This document shows positions 10,293 through 22,562 of a stretch of DNA of 64,000 nt, one piece after another. Origin of the DNA: Dioscorea cayenensis subsp. rotundata. Taxonomy: Eukaryota > Streptophyta > Magnoliopsida > Dioscoreales > Dioscoreaceae. The number at the start of each line of letters is the position of its first letter. Positions within the stretch are counted from its first letter, which is position 1. Below the pieces are notes generated by a model. The model worked only from the letters and a program-made list of their open reading frames with translations, searched no databases and was not told the DNA's origin. Made by a program: the position numbers and the translations under genes. The stretch spans positions 18,596,386 through 18,660,385 of the forward strand of contig NC_052481.1 in the NCBI RefSeq assembly GCF_009730915.1, given 5' to 3'.

Positions 10293-12819
10293 ATGTCTCT
10301 AATAATGCTATTGATCTCCTTCCTAATCACCATATCCTTCTTGTCCAAAATATTACTACATTTCTCAAAGAAACCCAATTATCCTCCATCTCCACCAAAG
10401 CTCCCAATCATTGGGAACCTCCACCAATTAGGACCTTTACCTCACCGTTCACTCCAAACTTTTTCAAAGAAACATGGCCCTTTAATGCTCCTCCAACTAG
10501 GCCAAGTTCCTCTCCTTGTAGCTTCCTCTCCTTCCATGGCCAAAGAGATAATGAAAACTCAAGACCATCTCTTTGCTAACAGACCTTCAATCAAGGCTGC
10601 CACTAGGCTCCTCTACAATGGCATGGATATTGCCTTTTCCCCTTATGGTGAGTATTGGAAACTAGTGAGGAAGTTCAGTGTTTACCACCTTCTAAGTCCT
10701 ACAATGGTCTCTTCTTATAAGTCCATTAGAGAACATGAAGTTGTGTTTATGTTGGAGAAGATAAAGAAGTCATGTTGTGATGGGAAAATGGTGCATGTGA
10801 GTGAAGAGTTGAACTACATGACTATGGATATTATTAGTAAGATTACATTAGGGAAGAGTTTGAGAGAGTGGGGTTCATGGGGTATCAAGATGCGTAGGAC
10901 TATTGGTGAGAGTTCTAAATAGCTTGGTGCTTTCATTGTGGGGGATTATTTGAAAGGGTTTGCTTGGTTGGATAGTTTGAGTGGTTTGGATGGGAGGATT
11001 GAGAAGAGCTTCAAAGAAGCAGATGAGATTTTGGATATGATTGTTGAGGATGAGATGAGAGATTGGAAAGGAAAGAGTGAGGGTGAGTGTGAGACTTTTA
11101 TTCATGGCTTGATCTCTCTAATTGATAAGGATCAGAGGAAGGAATTTACTTTCAGTAAGGAGAACATCAAGGCTATTATCAAGGTTAGTTTTGTTTAGCT
11201 CTCCATTATTTTAATTTTTTTATTTTTTTGTTTTTTTGTTTTTTTATTTTTTTATTTTTTTATTTTTTTGGAATTGATCATCCAGTCTAACACCATCACT
11301 AGTAATAAACTCTATAAACTCTTCATTTTTTTTTGGGCACTTTTTTAATATTGCAAATCAATACTTTTTATATTGGGGCCAATGCCAATGAGCAAGCTCT
11401 CCGATTGTTATCAAATTTAACATTAATATATATATATATAAGTTGCTCATATGTGATGTGATTTTTAATTGGAGAGTTATATTTTATTATTTCAATTCAA
11501 ACTTGGATTTATGACTTATAATATTTTTGAGAAAAAATCACTGAAGTGTCAATAATATTATAAATTTATTTGAAAAAAAAAATTAAAGTTATAAGAAGGG
11601 TTTATAAATTTAAAAGATTTGTTTTTAATAAAAAAATACTTAAATATTTTTCCTTGTGTTTTTCTCTTAAACTAAAAAAACTCTTTTAAATTTTTATATT
11701 CAAATCCACAGTTTGAACTATTTATTTAAAAATAATCAATTAGATACATTTCTTATGTACTCCTAGGTTCTATATTTTGTTTGAATCCAGAGAGAGTTCT
11801 ATATTTTGCTTGAATCAAATCTCTTCAATCAATGAAAAAAAACACATGTATTTTTGACAAATATAAATAGTTACTTTTATAATAAATGGAGTCATATTAT
11901 TATTTTTTACATGACATGGTTGTAGAGTAAGGAAGATTGATTATTATAAGTTTATAATTTTTCATATATCATTTTAAGCACATGTAATAGATTATCATTG
12001 TCTCACGTGTTAATCCACCCCATATGGTAATTTTTTTAAAGATATTTAAACCATCGAAATTAGTGCACTATAATATTTATGTCTTTTGGCAATTTCTTAT
12101 GCAGCAGCACCCATTGTTTTTTTTTAAAAAAAAAACCTTAATTAGTTTGACTAGATTTTCATGGATTTAAGTTATCATACATAATTTTTTTTTTAAAAAA
12201 ATTTCCACAGGACGTGATGGGCGCTGGAACAGAGTCAGTATCTGTTGTGATGGACTGGATCATGGCAGAGCTCCTCAAAAACCCCAACAAACTGGACATC
12301 CTTAAAACTGAAATCAGAAATGTCATTTCTGCAACAACTACAACCATAATCAAAGAACAAGACCTAAAAGAAATGCACTATTTAAGGGCAGTTATAAAAG
12401 AGACCTTACGTTTACACCCTCCAGCATCATTACTTGTCCCAAGAGAATCAATGCAGGAAGCTCAAATAGGACCTTATAAGATCCCAAAGAATACACAAGT
12501 TATGACCAATGTTTGGGCCATTGGTAGAGATCCTCAGGTTTGGGAAGCACCAGATGAGTTCAGGCCTGAGAGATTTCTGGGAAGTTGTGTGGATTTCAAA
12601 GGCTGTGATTTTGAATTGCTTCCATTTGGTGCTGGGAGGAGGATTTGTCCAGGAATTCAGTTTTCAACTTTGATAATTGAGCTCACTATTGCAAACTTGG
12701 TGCATTTGTTTGAGTGGAATTTGGGTATGAATGTGGAGGATTTGGACATGATTGAAGGTCCAGGTCTTACAGGTAGGAGGAGGGTTGAACTTGTTCTTCA
12801 TGCAACTCCTTGCTTTTAA
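10293..12819 (+). pseudogene. CYP71-like cytochrome P450 with a nonsense codon in exon 1
   Basis: CYP71-type P450s are ER-anchored haem monooxygenases of specialised metabolism and detoxification; the substrate cannot be told here. Exon 1 is 10293-11183 and exon 2 is 12211-12819, with one phase-0 intron at the conserved CYP71 position. Visible features are an N-terminal membrane anchor (residues about 1-20), the proline hinge PPSPPKLP, C-helix WKLVRK, I-helix GAGTES, ExxR in KETLRLHPP, FRPERF, and the haem loop PFGAGRRICPG. The full length of about 499 codons is normal. An in-frame TAG at 10920-10922 lies between ESSK and LGAFIVGD, where relatives carry a sense codon; it could come from one substitution (for example TTG to TAG). 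No frame shift is present, so this is a recent pseudogene, a null allele or a base error. A polyadenylation-like AATAAA lies near 12981. Confidence 0.85.
11184..12210 (+). other. intron of the P450 gene with a T7(A/G) microsatellite
   Basis: The donor is AAG|GTTAGT at 11184 and the acceptor is CCACAG at 12210. Near the donor, 11214-11271 is an interrupted poly-T tract with period 8 (seven T then A or G, about seven copies). The rest is AT-rich with no recognisable insertion. Confidence 0.7.
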
Positions 12820-13265
12820 ATATGATGAAATCTAAAGATAGTTGTAATAATATTTGCATGTACATGTTGTCTCTTTGTTTTGTGCGGGTTATCTGTTTAC
12901 TCCTCCACATCCAGATAGACTCATGTTCTCTACTGTTTTTATCTTTGTACTCTTTCTCTTAATGTAATCGTTCTCTTTTCTAATAAATGTGTTTTATTCT
13001 CTTATATATATATATATATATATATTTGCATATTCTTTTATAACTTGTTGAAACATCATACAAAGTTCTGATGGTTGGAGATGACTCCACATTAATCTAT
13101 ATATTTCACTTGTCAGTTGTAATTTTTTTTCCCCGGTGGAATAAATGTGGACAAGTAATGTTACAACTTACAAGTCATAATTTCCAACCATCGAGAGAGA
13201 ATTAAACCTCAAGGTCCTCAACCTCTCTCTTGAATGAGAGTTAAATATCATTAAATCTCTAATTT
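12820..13265. other. 3' flank of the P450 gene
   Basis: This holds the likely 3' UTR and polyadenylation region (about 12830-13000), an (AT)n tract at about 13003-13024, and AT-rich DNA up to the copia insertion. No gene is seen. Confidence 0.5.
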
Positions 13266-13270
13266 ACCAA

Positions 13271-13414
13271 TGTTAGAGGACTAGTATATACATAAACTAT
13301 ATTTTATATATTACTGTTTATACATACTATTTACTTTTGTATTTATACACATTGTATCTATTTATTGGCCTCTTCCCTTAATAAAAGGATGCCCATTCTT
13401 ATCAACATCTAACA
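13271..13414 (+). repeat. 5' LTR of the copia element
   Basis: This is a 144-bp TG...CA repeat, short for a plant copia LTR, directly followed by the primer-binding site. It matches the 3' LTR except for five substitutions and no indels. Confidence 0.95.
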
Positions 13415-13424
13415 TGGTATCAGA
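13415..13424 (+). promoter_or_regulatory. primer-binding site (initiator tRNA-Met)
   Basis: TGGTATCAGA immediately follows the 5' LTR. It is the start of the standard plant retrotransposon site complementary to the 3' end of initiator tRNA-Met. Confidence 0.9.
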
Positions 13425-14092
13425 AATGTTCTTTGAGTAATTTTTTTCCCGCCGGGTTGGAGTCCACTTCGCCGAACTTTTGAGAAACTGATTTGTTCTC
13501 ATCATTCCCGGGGTTCTTCTCCTCGGCTGGATCTCTTCTGAGTTTGGCTCCGCCAACGTTGTTCGGCCGATGATCCTCACTTCCTCGTTGATCATCCACC
13601 ACTGCCGCCGTTGACGCCTTGTGAGCCATTGTCCTGGTTCCGACCACCGCCGCCAAGTTCTTCAGCTCCTTGCTTCCGGTCTTCGTGTACCTTCTCATCA
13701 TCGTCATCATACAAGCTGTAGATGACCATCCTTACTCTTCCCGTCTTCAGTTTCTCTTGTGCAGTCCGGCCATCCCTATTGTTCATCAAGGACCGTGGCT
13801 TCGGACATCAGAGAGTCTTCATCGGCGAGGCTTCCATTGAGATCCACGTACAAGCCGTTCTTCCCTTCCGCTGGCCAGCATGATCCAAGCTTCCTTCATT
13901 TGGTCAACAAAAGCTTGATGGCATTTATTGTTTGCATGTGATGATAGTGGATGTTCCTATTCACTAGATGGTGACATTCAACTAATTGGGCCGACCAAAC
14001 ATGATGGGAGACAGGCTTGCATGTGATGTTACTTTTTGCATGTGATGTTATCTCATTCATTATTTCACTAATAGTTGTTTATTACCTCCCAC

Positions 14093-15057
14093 ATGGCTTT
14101 TACTACTCAAAATTTTCTTAGTCAGGTGGATGTCAAATTAAATGACTCAAATTACAAAGAATGGTACACTACTCTACGTATCATTCTACTTGGATATGAG
14201 TTATTTGGACATATGGATGATACCTCTCCCCTCCTAAAGAGACCCGCGAGTACATTTGCTTCATGGGTTACCGCTGATCATCGCACCATGTCTATCATCT
14301 GTCAGTCATGTGAGGTTGATATTCGCATGAAAATTGGGCATTTTCCGACTGCCCTAGCTATGTGGACCCATCTGCGTCATATGTTTGAGCGATCCGACTA
14401 CTGCTTCGCCAATATGCTATTTTTACGAGGATCTCATCTATGTTCGACAGCGGGGCGCTCTGTCTTTGGAATATGTTCTTGAGTGCGATCATTGTGGAGA
14501 CAACTTGACTCTTTAGAGCCTTCCACTTGTTTGGCGTGCAAGTGTTGTAAGGCTCGCATTCAATCTCACCGAACACGGCGGACCTTTGAGTTTTCGATGC
14601 GTCTCAGTCCGACTATGAGGGTCATTCGCGACCAATTATGTCGAGACCCAATTCCCTCCTTTGATGATGTTGTGCGCGATGTTATGGGTCGAGAAGCGAG
14701 GGCTACACGCACTCTCATCATCTCGTCCAGCTCTCTTGATCGGTCTTGGGCTGCGACATCTTGGCGCTCTTCTCGGGACCTCTACTCCCGATTGCTCCGG
14801 GTTGTCCTCTCACTGGATCCTCTCCTTTTTTGCCGTTCTGCGGCGACAGGGCGTACGAAGACTCGATGTCCAAAAGCTTGACAGCGGCAGCGGCATCATC
14901 CAGCGGCATCGTCCACCTCAGCGGTCTTTTTGGAGTTCCTTCTTCACCTCATGCTTGCTCTCTGTCGAGGGCCTTGACTCCCGATTCTTCTGGGGATATT
15001 GCTTCTCAGGTTGCTAAGCTTACAGAGCAACTACATGCCATGCAGTGTGCCATGTAA
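14093..15057 (+). pseudogene. copia gag, frameshifted
   Basis: The N-terminal part (14093-14482) is a plant copia gag with SNYKEWYTTLRIIL and AMWTHLRHMF, which would package element RNA. The start chosen is the ATG at 14093; upstream in-frame sequence has no ATG. After about 14440 the reading moves between frames: conserved-looking pieces appear in another frame at about 14640-14780 (PPLMMLCAMLWVEKRGLHALS), so the gag is broken. The 1-kb leader between the primer site and gag has open frames only on the wrong strand. Confidence 0.75.
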
Positions 15058-15059
15058 TC

Positions 15060-16741
15060 CAATTCTTCCTCTGTTATGTCTGCTGCCTCTGGTATGTATT
15101 CCTCCTCATGGATTTTTGACTCTGGTGCTACTCACCATATGACTGCGGATGCTACTACCTTAGTTCATCATTCTAGTACTCACTCATTTTTCTAGTGTTA
15201 CGTGCTGGCGGCGGAAGTCTTCTTCACGTCGCGCGATGCAGTACATCTTCAATCTTCTTCACTTACTATTCCCTCAGTTCACCATGTTCTCGGTTTTAGC
15301 TTTAAATCTTATTTACAGTCGATCGACTTCACGGATCATGGTTTTAGTTGTTACCTTCTCTTCTTACGCACTGTTACATGCGGGACCATCTTCTGGTCGG
15401 AGGATTGGGACCGGGCGTAGAGTTAGCGGGCTTTATCACCTTGAGTTTCTTCATCTACCTGCATCTACGTCTCCTTCTATATGTACTCCTGCTATTGTTG
15501 CTTCTGTTTGTTCATTAGATCGTTGGCATGCCCGATTAGGACATGTATCTAACGCTCACCTGAAACTATTAACTAGTTCAGGGTGTCTTGGTTCTGTCTC
15601 TTCTGGCTCATTATCTTCTTGTATGGGTTGTAAGTTTGCTAAACATTCGACTCTTCCTTTTCCATCTAGTGACTCCTTTTCCAACTCCACTTTTGATCTA
15701 GTACATTCTGATGTTTGGGGACCTGCTCCTTCCTCTTCTCTTGCTAGATTCTCTTATTACATAAGCTTCATTGATGACTTTTTAAGATATACCTGGCTCT
15801 ACCTAATGCGATCTTGTTCTGAAGTCTACACCATTTATTCTCAATTCACACAAATGGTCCATACTCAATTCGGTAAACTAATCAAGGTCATTCGCACTGA
15901 TAGAGCTCAAGAGTATCTCTCTACATCTTTCCGTGCCTTACTTTCCTCTCATGGCACCCTTTCTCAGCAGTCCTGTCCTTACACACCTGCTCAGAATGGT
16001 GTTGCTGAGCGTAAGCATCGCCATATACTTGAGACTACTCGTGCCCTTCTTTTCGCCTCCTCTGTTCCTCAACAATTTTGGGCTGAAACTACTCTTACAT
16101 CCGTCTATCTTATTAATCGAACACCTTCCGCAACTCTTTCTGGTGTTACTCCTTATGAGCGGTTTTTCTCTTGTTCCCCATCTTATGGTCATCTTCGCAC
16201 CTTTGGTTGTGTTTGCTTTGTGCTTCTACCTTCCACTAAGCGAACTAAGCTCTCTTCACATTCTGCGATGTGCAATTTTCTTGGATACAACCCTGACCAC
16301 AAGGGTTATCGCTGCTATGATCCTACCTCTCGTTGTCTTCGAATTTCTCGTCATGTTACCTTTCTTGAAGAAACCACTTTCTTTACCTCTCCTCCTCCAG
16401 ATATTTCATTTCTTCGGTCTTCCTCTTCTTTTCCCACTCCCAAACCTTTAGTTATTCTACCTGACTTCTCTGACATTCCTGCCGCCTCCACGACTTCACC
16501 CATCATTTCTTCTGACATTTCTCCTCCTTCTTCTTCTACCCAACCCCCAGCAGATGTTGATACTTCAGGTGATTCTCCCGTTTCCTCCTCCAGTCCTACC
16601 TCCCCTGAAGATGCTCCTGCTATCCCTCGTCGTTACCCAGACCGTGTTCGTCGTCCTCTAGCTCGGTATGCTCTTTCTCTTTCTTCTACTTACTCTCCAC
16701 ATTTTCAGACTTTTCTTGCTGCCGTTCACACCCATCCTTAG
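15060..16741 (+). pseudogene. copia pol: protease and integrase part
   Basis: A protease active-site motif, WIFDSGATHHMT, lies at about 15111-15146. The frame from about 15500 carries the GAG-pre-integrase segment (DRWHARLGHVS, CMGCKFAKH) and the integrase core with HSDVWGP, YISFIDDFLRYTW, RTDRAQEY and QNGVAERKHRHILE. These include the D, D and E positions; the usual RTDNG block here reads RTDRA. A Ser/Pro-rich linker follows, with ARYALS near its end. TAG at 16739-16741 interrupts the frame before the reverse transcriptase. The protein would normally act on element cDNA in the nucleus. Confidence 0.85.
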
Positions 16742-18232
16742 CCACAGTCATATCGTGAGGCCGCCCAACATCCCCATTGGCAGCAGGCTATGGCAGAGGA
16801 ACTTGGGGCTCTTGAGCGTATGCATACCTGGGATCTCGTTCATCTTCCTTCCGATGTTACTCCTATCAATTGTCGGTGGATCTATATGGTTAAGACCCGT
16901 GCTGATGGCACTATTGAGCGCTATAAGGCTCGTCTTGTTGCTCGTGGCTTTACTCAAGAGTATGGCGTTGATTATGAGGAGACCTTTGCTCCTGTAGCCA
17001 AGTTGACTACTGTTCGTCTTCTTCTTGCTGTTGCTGTAGCACGTCAGTGGCAGCTCTATCAGTTAGATGTGACCAATGCTTTCTTACATGGAGATCTTTC
17101 TGAGTAGGTTTATATGACTCCTCCTCCTGGTTTCTCTCATCCTCCTCAGCATGTGTGTCATCTTCGTCGAGCTATTTATGGGCTCAAACAGGCTCCTCGT
17201 GCTTGGTTTGACCGTTTTCGCAGTGTGATTCTTGCTCTTGGTTTCACAGAGAGCTCTCATGATTACACTCTCTTCACTCGTCAGACTCCTCGTGGTCTCA
17301 CTATTCTTCTTTTATATGTTGACGATATGGTTATTTCTGGTGATGATCCTGAGACTATTATTTCTCTGAAACAGCAGTTACACACCGAGTTTCAGATGAA
17401 AATCTTGGTCCCCTTCGTTACTTTCTAGGTCTTGAGATTGCCTATTCTCGTCGTGGTTATTTGGTATCTCAGCAGAAATACATTTCTGACATTTTTTGAC
17501 GAGCTGACATCACCGATATTCGCATAGCTTCCATTCCCATTGAATTGCATCACCGTCTCTCCTCATCTGATGGTGAGCTTTTGACCGATCCCACTCGTTA
17601 TCAGGCTCTTGTTGGTGCTCTCGTCTACTTGATCATCACTCGACCCGATATTGCTTATGCAGTTCGTCTCAGTCAATTTGTGAGTGCTCCTCGCTCTACT
17701 CATTATGCTGCACTTCTGCGGGTTCTTCGTTACCTCCGTGGCACTCTTACTAGATCTTTATTTTTCTCGGCCACATCATCGTTTGAGCTGCGTGCCTACT
17801 GTGATGCTGATTGGGCAGGTGATTCTACTGATCGCAAATCTACCACTGGTTTTCTGCATTTTCCTTGGAGATTCCCTTATCTCTTGGAAAAGCAAGAAAC
17901 AATCCACAGTTGCTCTTTCCACTGCCGAGACCGAGTATGGTGCTATGTCCTCCACTGCTAAGGAGATTATTTGGTTGAGTCATATTTTGGTGGATTTTGG
18001 TGTCTCTTTAACTACTCCAACTGCTATCTACTGTGACAACCAGAGTGCCATCAAAATTGCTGCTAATCCTGCATTTCATGAACGCACGAAACATCTTGAG
18101 GTTGCTCTACATTTTGTTCGTCATCATTACCTTGTTGGTACTATTCTTCTTCCGTATGTTGCCTCCATGCTATCGACTTCTTCGATCTTTTCACTAAAAG
18201 CACATATTGTTTCTCGATTTTCGAGTTTTTGA
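16742..18232 (+). pseudogene. copia pol: reverse transcriptase and RNase H part
   Basis: RVT_2 motifs are clear: [62 protein letters not shown] and the catalytic YVDDM. RNase H follows with YCDADWAGD, TDRKSTTGF, ALSTAETEY and YCDNQSAIK. Breaks are TAG at 17105-17107, a frame change near 17400, an in-frame TGA near 17498-17500 and a frame change near 17860. Several independent lesions make this a dead copy rather than one assembly error. Confidence 0.88.
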
Positions 18233-18266
18233 TTGACAAACTCTCAGTTTATGACCCACCGTGAGT

Positions 18267-18277
18267 TTGAGGGAGGG
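18267..18277 (+). promoter_or_regulatory. polypurine tract of the copia element
   Basis: TTGAGGGAGGG directly abuts the 3' LTR, the usual place for priming plus-strand DNA. Confidence 0.85.
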
Positions 18278-18421
18278 TGTTAGAGGACTAGTATATACAT
18301 AAACTATACTTTGTATATTACTGTTTATACATACTATCTACTTTTGTATTTATACACATTGTATCTATTTATTGGCCTCTTGCCTTAATGAAAGGATGCC
18401 CATTCTTATCAACATCTAACA
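18278..18421 (+). repeat. 3' LTR of the copia element
   Basis: This 144-bp repeat is followed by the target duplication ACCAA. Confidence 0.95.
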
Positions 18422-18723
18422 ACCAATTTTTATAAATAAATAAATAAATATAAAAATTCCTTACCTATTTTTTATTATGAATTTTGAATAATTATAAATA
18501 AAAATATATTAAATTTAAATATATATATATACATATATATATATATATGGACTACAATATTCTTAATAAGAAATTTATTTGTATCATTCCATATGATAGT
18601 TTTCTTTAAATAATAATAATAATAATAATAATAATGATGATGATAATGATGATGATGATATGAAAGTTAAATGACAATAAATTTATAATATGAATGATTA
18701 TTTATAAAAAAAAATAAAAATTA
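18422..18723. other. AT-rich spacer with microsatellites
   Basis: It contains (AAAT)n near 18435, (AT)n near 18520-18548, and (AAT)n grading into (GAT)n at 18609-18660. No gene is seen. Confidence 0.5.
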
Positions 18724-19335
18724 AGGCTATGTTTGACTGACAACATAGGAAATGAGTGGAAAATAAAATTTTTCCATGGAATACCTTTCTATGAAAAAAA
18801 TTTCCGTGGAAAATGAAAAAATAGTCGTTTGATTGATATTATTTTCAAACTAGAAAATCAAAAATTTTCTATGGAAATTCTTATTTTGTTGTTTGATTTT
18901 TCCTATTTTTACATTTTCCATGGAATAGATTTTGGATCATCGACGTTTATCCAAGATAGTTAGGATTAAAAAAAATTAAATTAAATTTTAAATTAAAAAA
19001 ATAAATCCGAAAAAAGAAATAGGGATATCGGACTTTAAATTTTTAAAAAATATTAATAGTTCAAGAATTAAAAAAGAGATTGGATTTATTATAAAAATTA
19101 ATAAATGAATAAATCCGAGAATTAAAATATATAAAAAAAGCAAATAATATTTAAAAATAATAATAAATCTAGAAATCTACTAATTATTAAAAAGACGGTT
19201 TTTTTAAAAGTTACTGTTTTTTTAAAAAATATTTTCGGGTCACGTTTGTGAAAAAAAATTTTCATGGAAAATTTTTTATAAACAAACAGTCTATTTAGCT
19301 AGAAAATTTTCTAAAAAAAAAACAATCAAACACAA
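18724..19335. repeat. PIF-type terminal segment, possible separate MITE
   Basis: The left part (18724 to about 18925) is an inverted match to the right-end copies at 24000-25680, rich in TTTCCATGG palindromes. The part near 19240-19335 resembles a right end, with CATGGAAAA, TAGCTAGAAAA and CAATCAAACACA. Together they could be an old MITE of about 610 bp. About 300 bp of AT-rich DNA separates them. Confidence 0.4.
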
Positions 19336-20962
19336 TATAAACACAATATGTGCGATTAAAATATTTAAAATAATTTTTTTAAAATATTTTTTAAAAAATT
19401 ACCATATGGGGTGGATAAAAGAAAAGTTATTTTCTAGTCTATATCCTAATAGCAAAACCTACTCTAGATTATTATTATTATTTTTTATTCTGGGGGCTAG
19501 AGCCAGTGATCACATATTGATGATGTTGTTATAAGTAAACTAACTATTTGAAGATTAAAAATATATGTTACTAACATACTATTTAATAATTGATATTTAT
19601 TAATATTAACATTTTTAATATTAACTTTATTTATAAATCCTTAATATATACATATATATTTCTGAAGACTATCCTTGGTATTCATTCTCTTTGGAGATGG
19701 TGGTGGAATAAACCAAAATTAGAACATGACCTTAGACGATTTAAGACAAATTATTTGCTTGAGGATAAAAGATAGAGAAAAGAAGGAAAAACAAAATTAA
19801 AGCAAACATTTTGTTTTGCTTAATCAACATTTATTTGATTTTGTTGTTTTAAAATTTATATTAGTAAGATGGATTATCTTTTTCTATTTTAAGCTTCATT
19901 TATTTTTATTTATTTACTTATTTATTTATTTATTATTTTATTATTTTTTTTAGAAAGAGAACTGAGTTACTTATTGATGTATCAATTTAAATTTAAGCCG
20001 ACCTTGAGTTATTTATGTACAAACAATACGCTAAAACAATTAGAATTATGTTTTAAAATATTTGAAATTGTAGCAAAACTCCAAGAACATCAATTGTATC
20101 TCTTTCTTGCAATGGCCAGCTCACATGACATTATACCTTTCAAATTTTATTATATAAAAAACACTAGATATTGACATAGTAAATTATCTCATTTTGAGAA
20201 CACTTTGCATGTACCCACCAAAAAACAGCAAAAAATAAAAAGTAAAAAAGAAACATGATTTTCTTGCAATTTCAAGTTTTCAAGAGACATATAAGCAAAA
20301 AATCCCTATCAATGACTTTGTTCCTATTTCATTCCATCATTTTAGCTTGTACCATGAATCCACACTTTATTCTTGCTAACTGCAAGTGCACACTGCACCA
20401 ATTGCTCCTTATTGTCTATTATTAAGACGTATTAATTATATATAATAGTGTTATTTAGTGGTCTTAATAATCTAAAGTGCTAATTCTTATTCAAAAGTTG
20501 ATTGAGTTTTCCATAACCAACTCATCATGCAATGATGATGCATTCATTTAGTGTGCATACTATGTTTATATCTATCCATCCATACTATGCCAAGTCAGTA
20601 AAATTTATGATTGTTTAAATTTTAACTTCTATTTTAATGTGTCTAAGAAAAAAAAATGCACTTGCGGATTGCCAACTATTGACTTTTCTTCATCAAACTG
20701 AGATTTTTTGACCAGTCAAGATAAATAGTAACATGTTTTTTAGACCATCATTCATAACAAAAAAATTGAATTATTCATTCTAGTGAGTAGTTTCAAGTTA
20801 AGACTAATGTTTTAAACATTAAAGCCAATGCTCAAACTGCAAAGCTAATGCAGTTCCCTGTTGATAACCATATAATTTGTGATCATGCCATAGATTTAGG
20901 GTACCAAATTATTTAATTGAGACAATATTTATTTATCTTTATTTAACAATTTCCATAGGTTA
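19336..20962. other. AT-rich DNA upstream of the PIF transposase
   Basis: No gene is supported. If the element's left end is at 18724, this is its 5' non-coding interior. The short open frames at 19590 and 19974 have no recognisable features. Confidence 0.4.
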
Positions 20963-20966
20963 ATGA

Positions 20967-22343
20967 ATGGCAAGAACACCAATTGAAAGACAACTTTTGA
21001 TAACGTTTTGGATGATGGTCATTCAAGCCTCGTCGATCTATAATCATGTGAGGCAACACTATCATAATAGAATTATCCATAGAGCTCCTCATAGGAATTG
21101 GAGTGTTGAGAGAGAGTTAGTATTGAATCGAATGTTCAACATTAGTGATAGGATTTGTCGCGAGCTACTCAGGATGAAAATAGTTGCATTCCATAGTTTG
21201 TGCAATTGCTTACGTGCTTATGGGTTAGCTCGAAGGCGATTTGTGAGTGTTGAAGAGCAAGTAGCTATGTTTGTGCACACAGTTGGCCATGACCATCGCA
21301 ACAGAGTTGGAAGTTTTACATTTTTTAGGTCTGGCCAAACTGTTAGCTACTATTTCCATAGAGTGTTAAATGCATGTCTTAACCTCTATAGAGATGTTGT
21401 CAAAAATGCCGAAGCTCAAAACTCCCCAAATGATAAGGAGAATATCCAAGATTGGTTCCATTACTTTCAGGTTAGATGCTTATACCTATAAGATAATTCT
21501 GTTAGGGTTATATATTTATCACTAAAAAAATAAATATGACCTTTAATAGGACGCTGTGGGTGCTATAGACGGTATTCACATTGCTGCTAACGTCCCTGTG
21601 GAGGAACAACCTAGGTTTCGGAATAGAAAACAAGTCATTTCTCAAAATATTTTGGTGGCATGTACATTTGATATGAGGTTTACTTATGTGCTTGCCGGTT
21701 GGGAAGGATCAACACATGATGGCCGGTTGTTAAGGAGTGCAGTCTCACGGCAAGGAGATAGGTTGACCATTCCTCTAGGTATGCTATACATCCCTTAATC
21801 TATCCTAACAATAAGTTTATGTCACCATTTGTGTTAAGTCATCCTTATAATAATAGGTAAATACTACCTTGCTGATGCGGGGTTCCCCTTAGTCCCTGGT
21901 TTTCTTACACCCTATCGGGGTACGCGGTATCATCGTAGAGACATTCAAGGTCTACTTCCTGAGAATCACAAAGAGTTATTCAACTTTCGACACTCATCTC
22001 TTCGTAATGTTGTTGAGAGGACTATTGGCTTGTTGAAGAAGAGGTTTACCTATCTTAGGCATCAACCCTTTCATGACATAGATACACAATCAAAGATCGT
22101 CCTTGCATGTTGTGCCTTGCATAACTTCTTACGTATTAATGCTTCATATGATTTTTGTAGTGATGATGAGGTTAGCGACAATGAAATAGACCCCCGCATG
22201 TCGATGTTCCTGAAGACACACATGTTAATGCAAATCTCAGAATGACATCTGAAGCAGCATGGACCAACCATAGAGATTCACTGTCCAATATTATGTGGGC
22301 TAATTTTGGCGCTAGCAATTACAACGCGATCTATTATGATTAA
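20967..22343 (+). pseudogene. PIF/Harbinger DDE transposase (DDE_Tnp_4), C-terminal frame break
   Basis: The enzyme cuts and joins PIF-type elements at TWA targets. Exon 1 is 20967-21470, exon 2 is 21550-21778 and exon 3 starts at 21857, all with clean GT-AG borders. The N-terminal part has a helix-turn-helix-like region (VEEQVAMFVHTVGHD). The catalytic core shows the first Asp in GAIDGIH, the second Asp in GSTHDGRLL and the Glu in VVERTIGLLKKRF. The frame ends at TGA 22243-22245, but the family's typical C-terminus continues in another frame to TAA at 22341-22343 (TSEAAWTNHRDSL), so one shift lies near 22200. The core may still be intact, and loss of the C-terminus is the only visible damage. 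Confidence 0.85.
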
Positions 22344-22562
22344 TGAATTTGCTATGTTATGTTTTAAATTTTGACACCTTATTTTATGTTACTTTATGGC
22401 ATAACTATATATTATGCATTTATGCACTTTTAATTGCATATTTCAAATATTTATGTTATTTTTTGTCATAATTTTATATTACATACTTATGTTACTTTTA
22501 ATTGCACATTTGAATGATACATGTGCTATGCTATGCCACTGATTTTTAAAGTGCGTCAGAAA

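Larger units (their letters stand above)
13271..18421 (+). mobile_element. complete Ty1/copia LTR retrotransposon, 5151 bp
   Basis: Two 144-bp LTRs beginning TGTTAGAGG and ending ATCTAACA bound the element. A perfect 5-bp target duplication ACCAA lies at 13266-13270 and 18422-18426. The internal order gag, protease, integrase, reverse transcriptase, RNase H is that of Ty1/copia. The LTRs differ at 5 of 144 sites (about 3.5%). With an assumed plant rate near 1.3e-8 substitutions per site per year this suggests an insertion on the order of a million years old; the rate is an assumption. The coding region is broken, so the copy is non-autonomous. Confidence 0.95.

Noticed and set aside
10229-10579. 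Overlapping frame at the start of the P450
   Set aside because: Its ATG overlaps the TATA box and the frame is a shadow of P450 exon 1, which starts at 10293.
13362-13789. Open frames on the minus strand in the copia leader
   Set aside because: Antisense to the element leader, with no family features.
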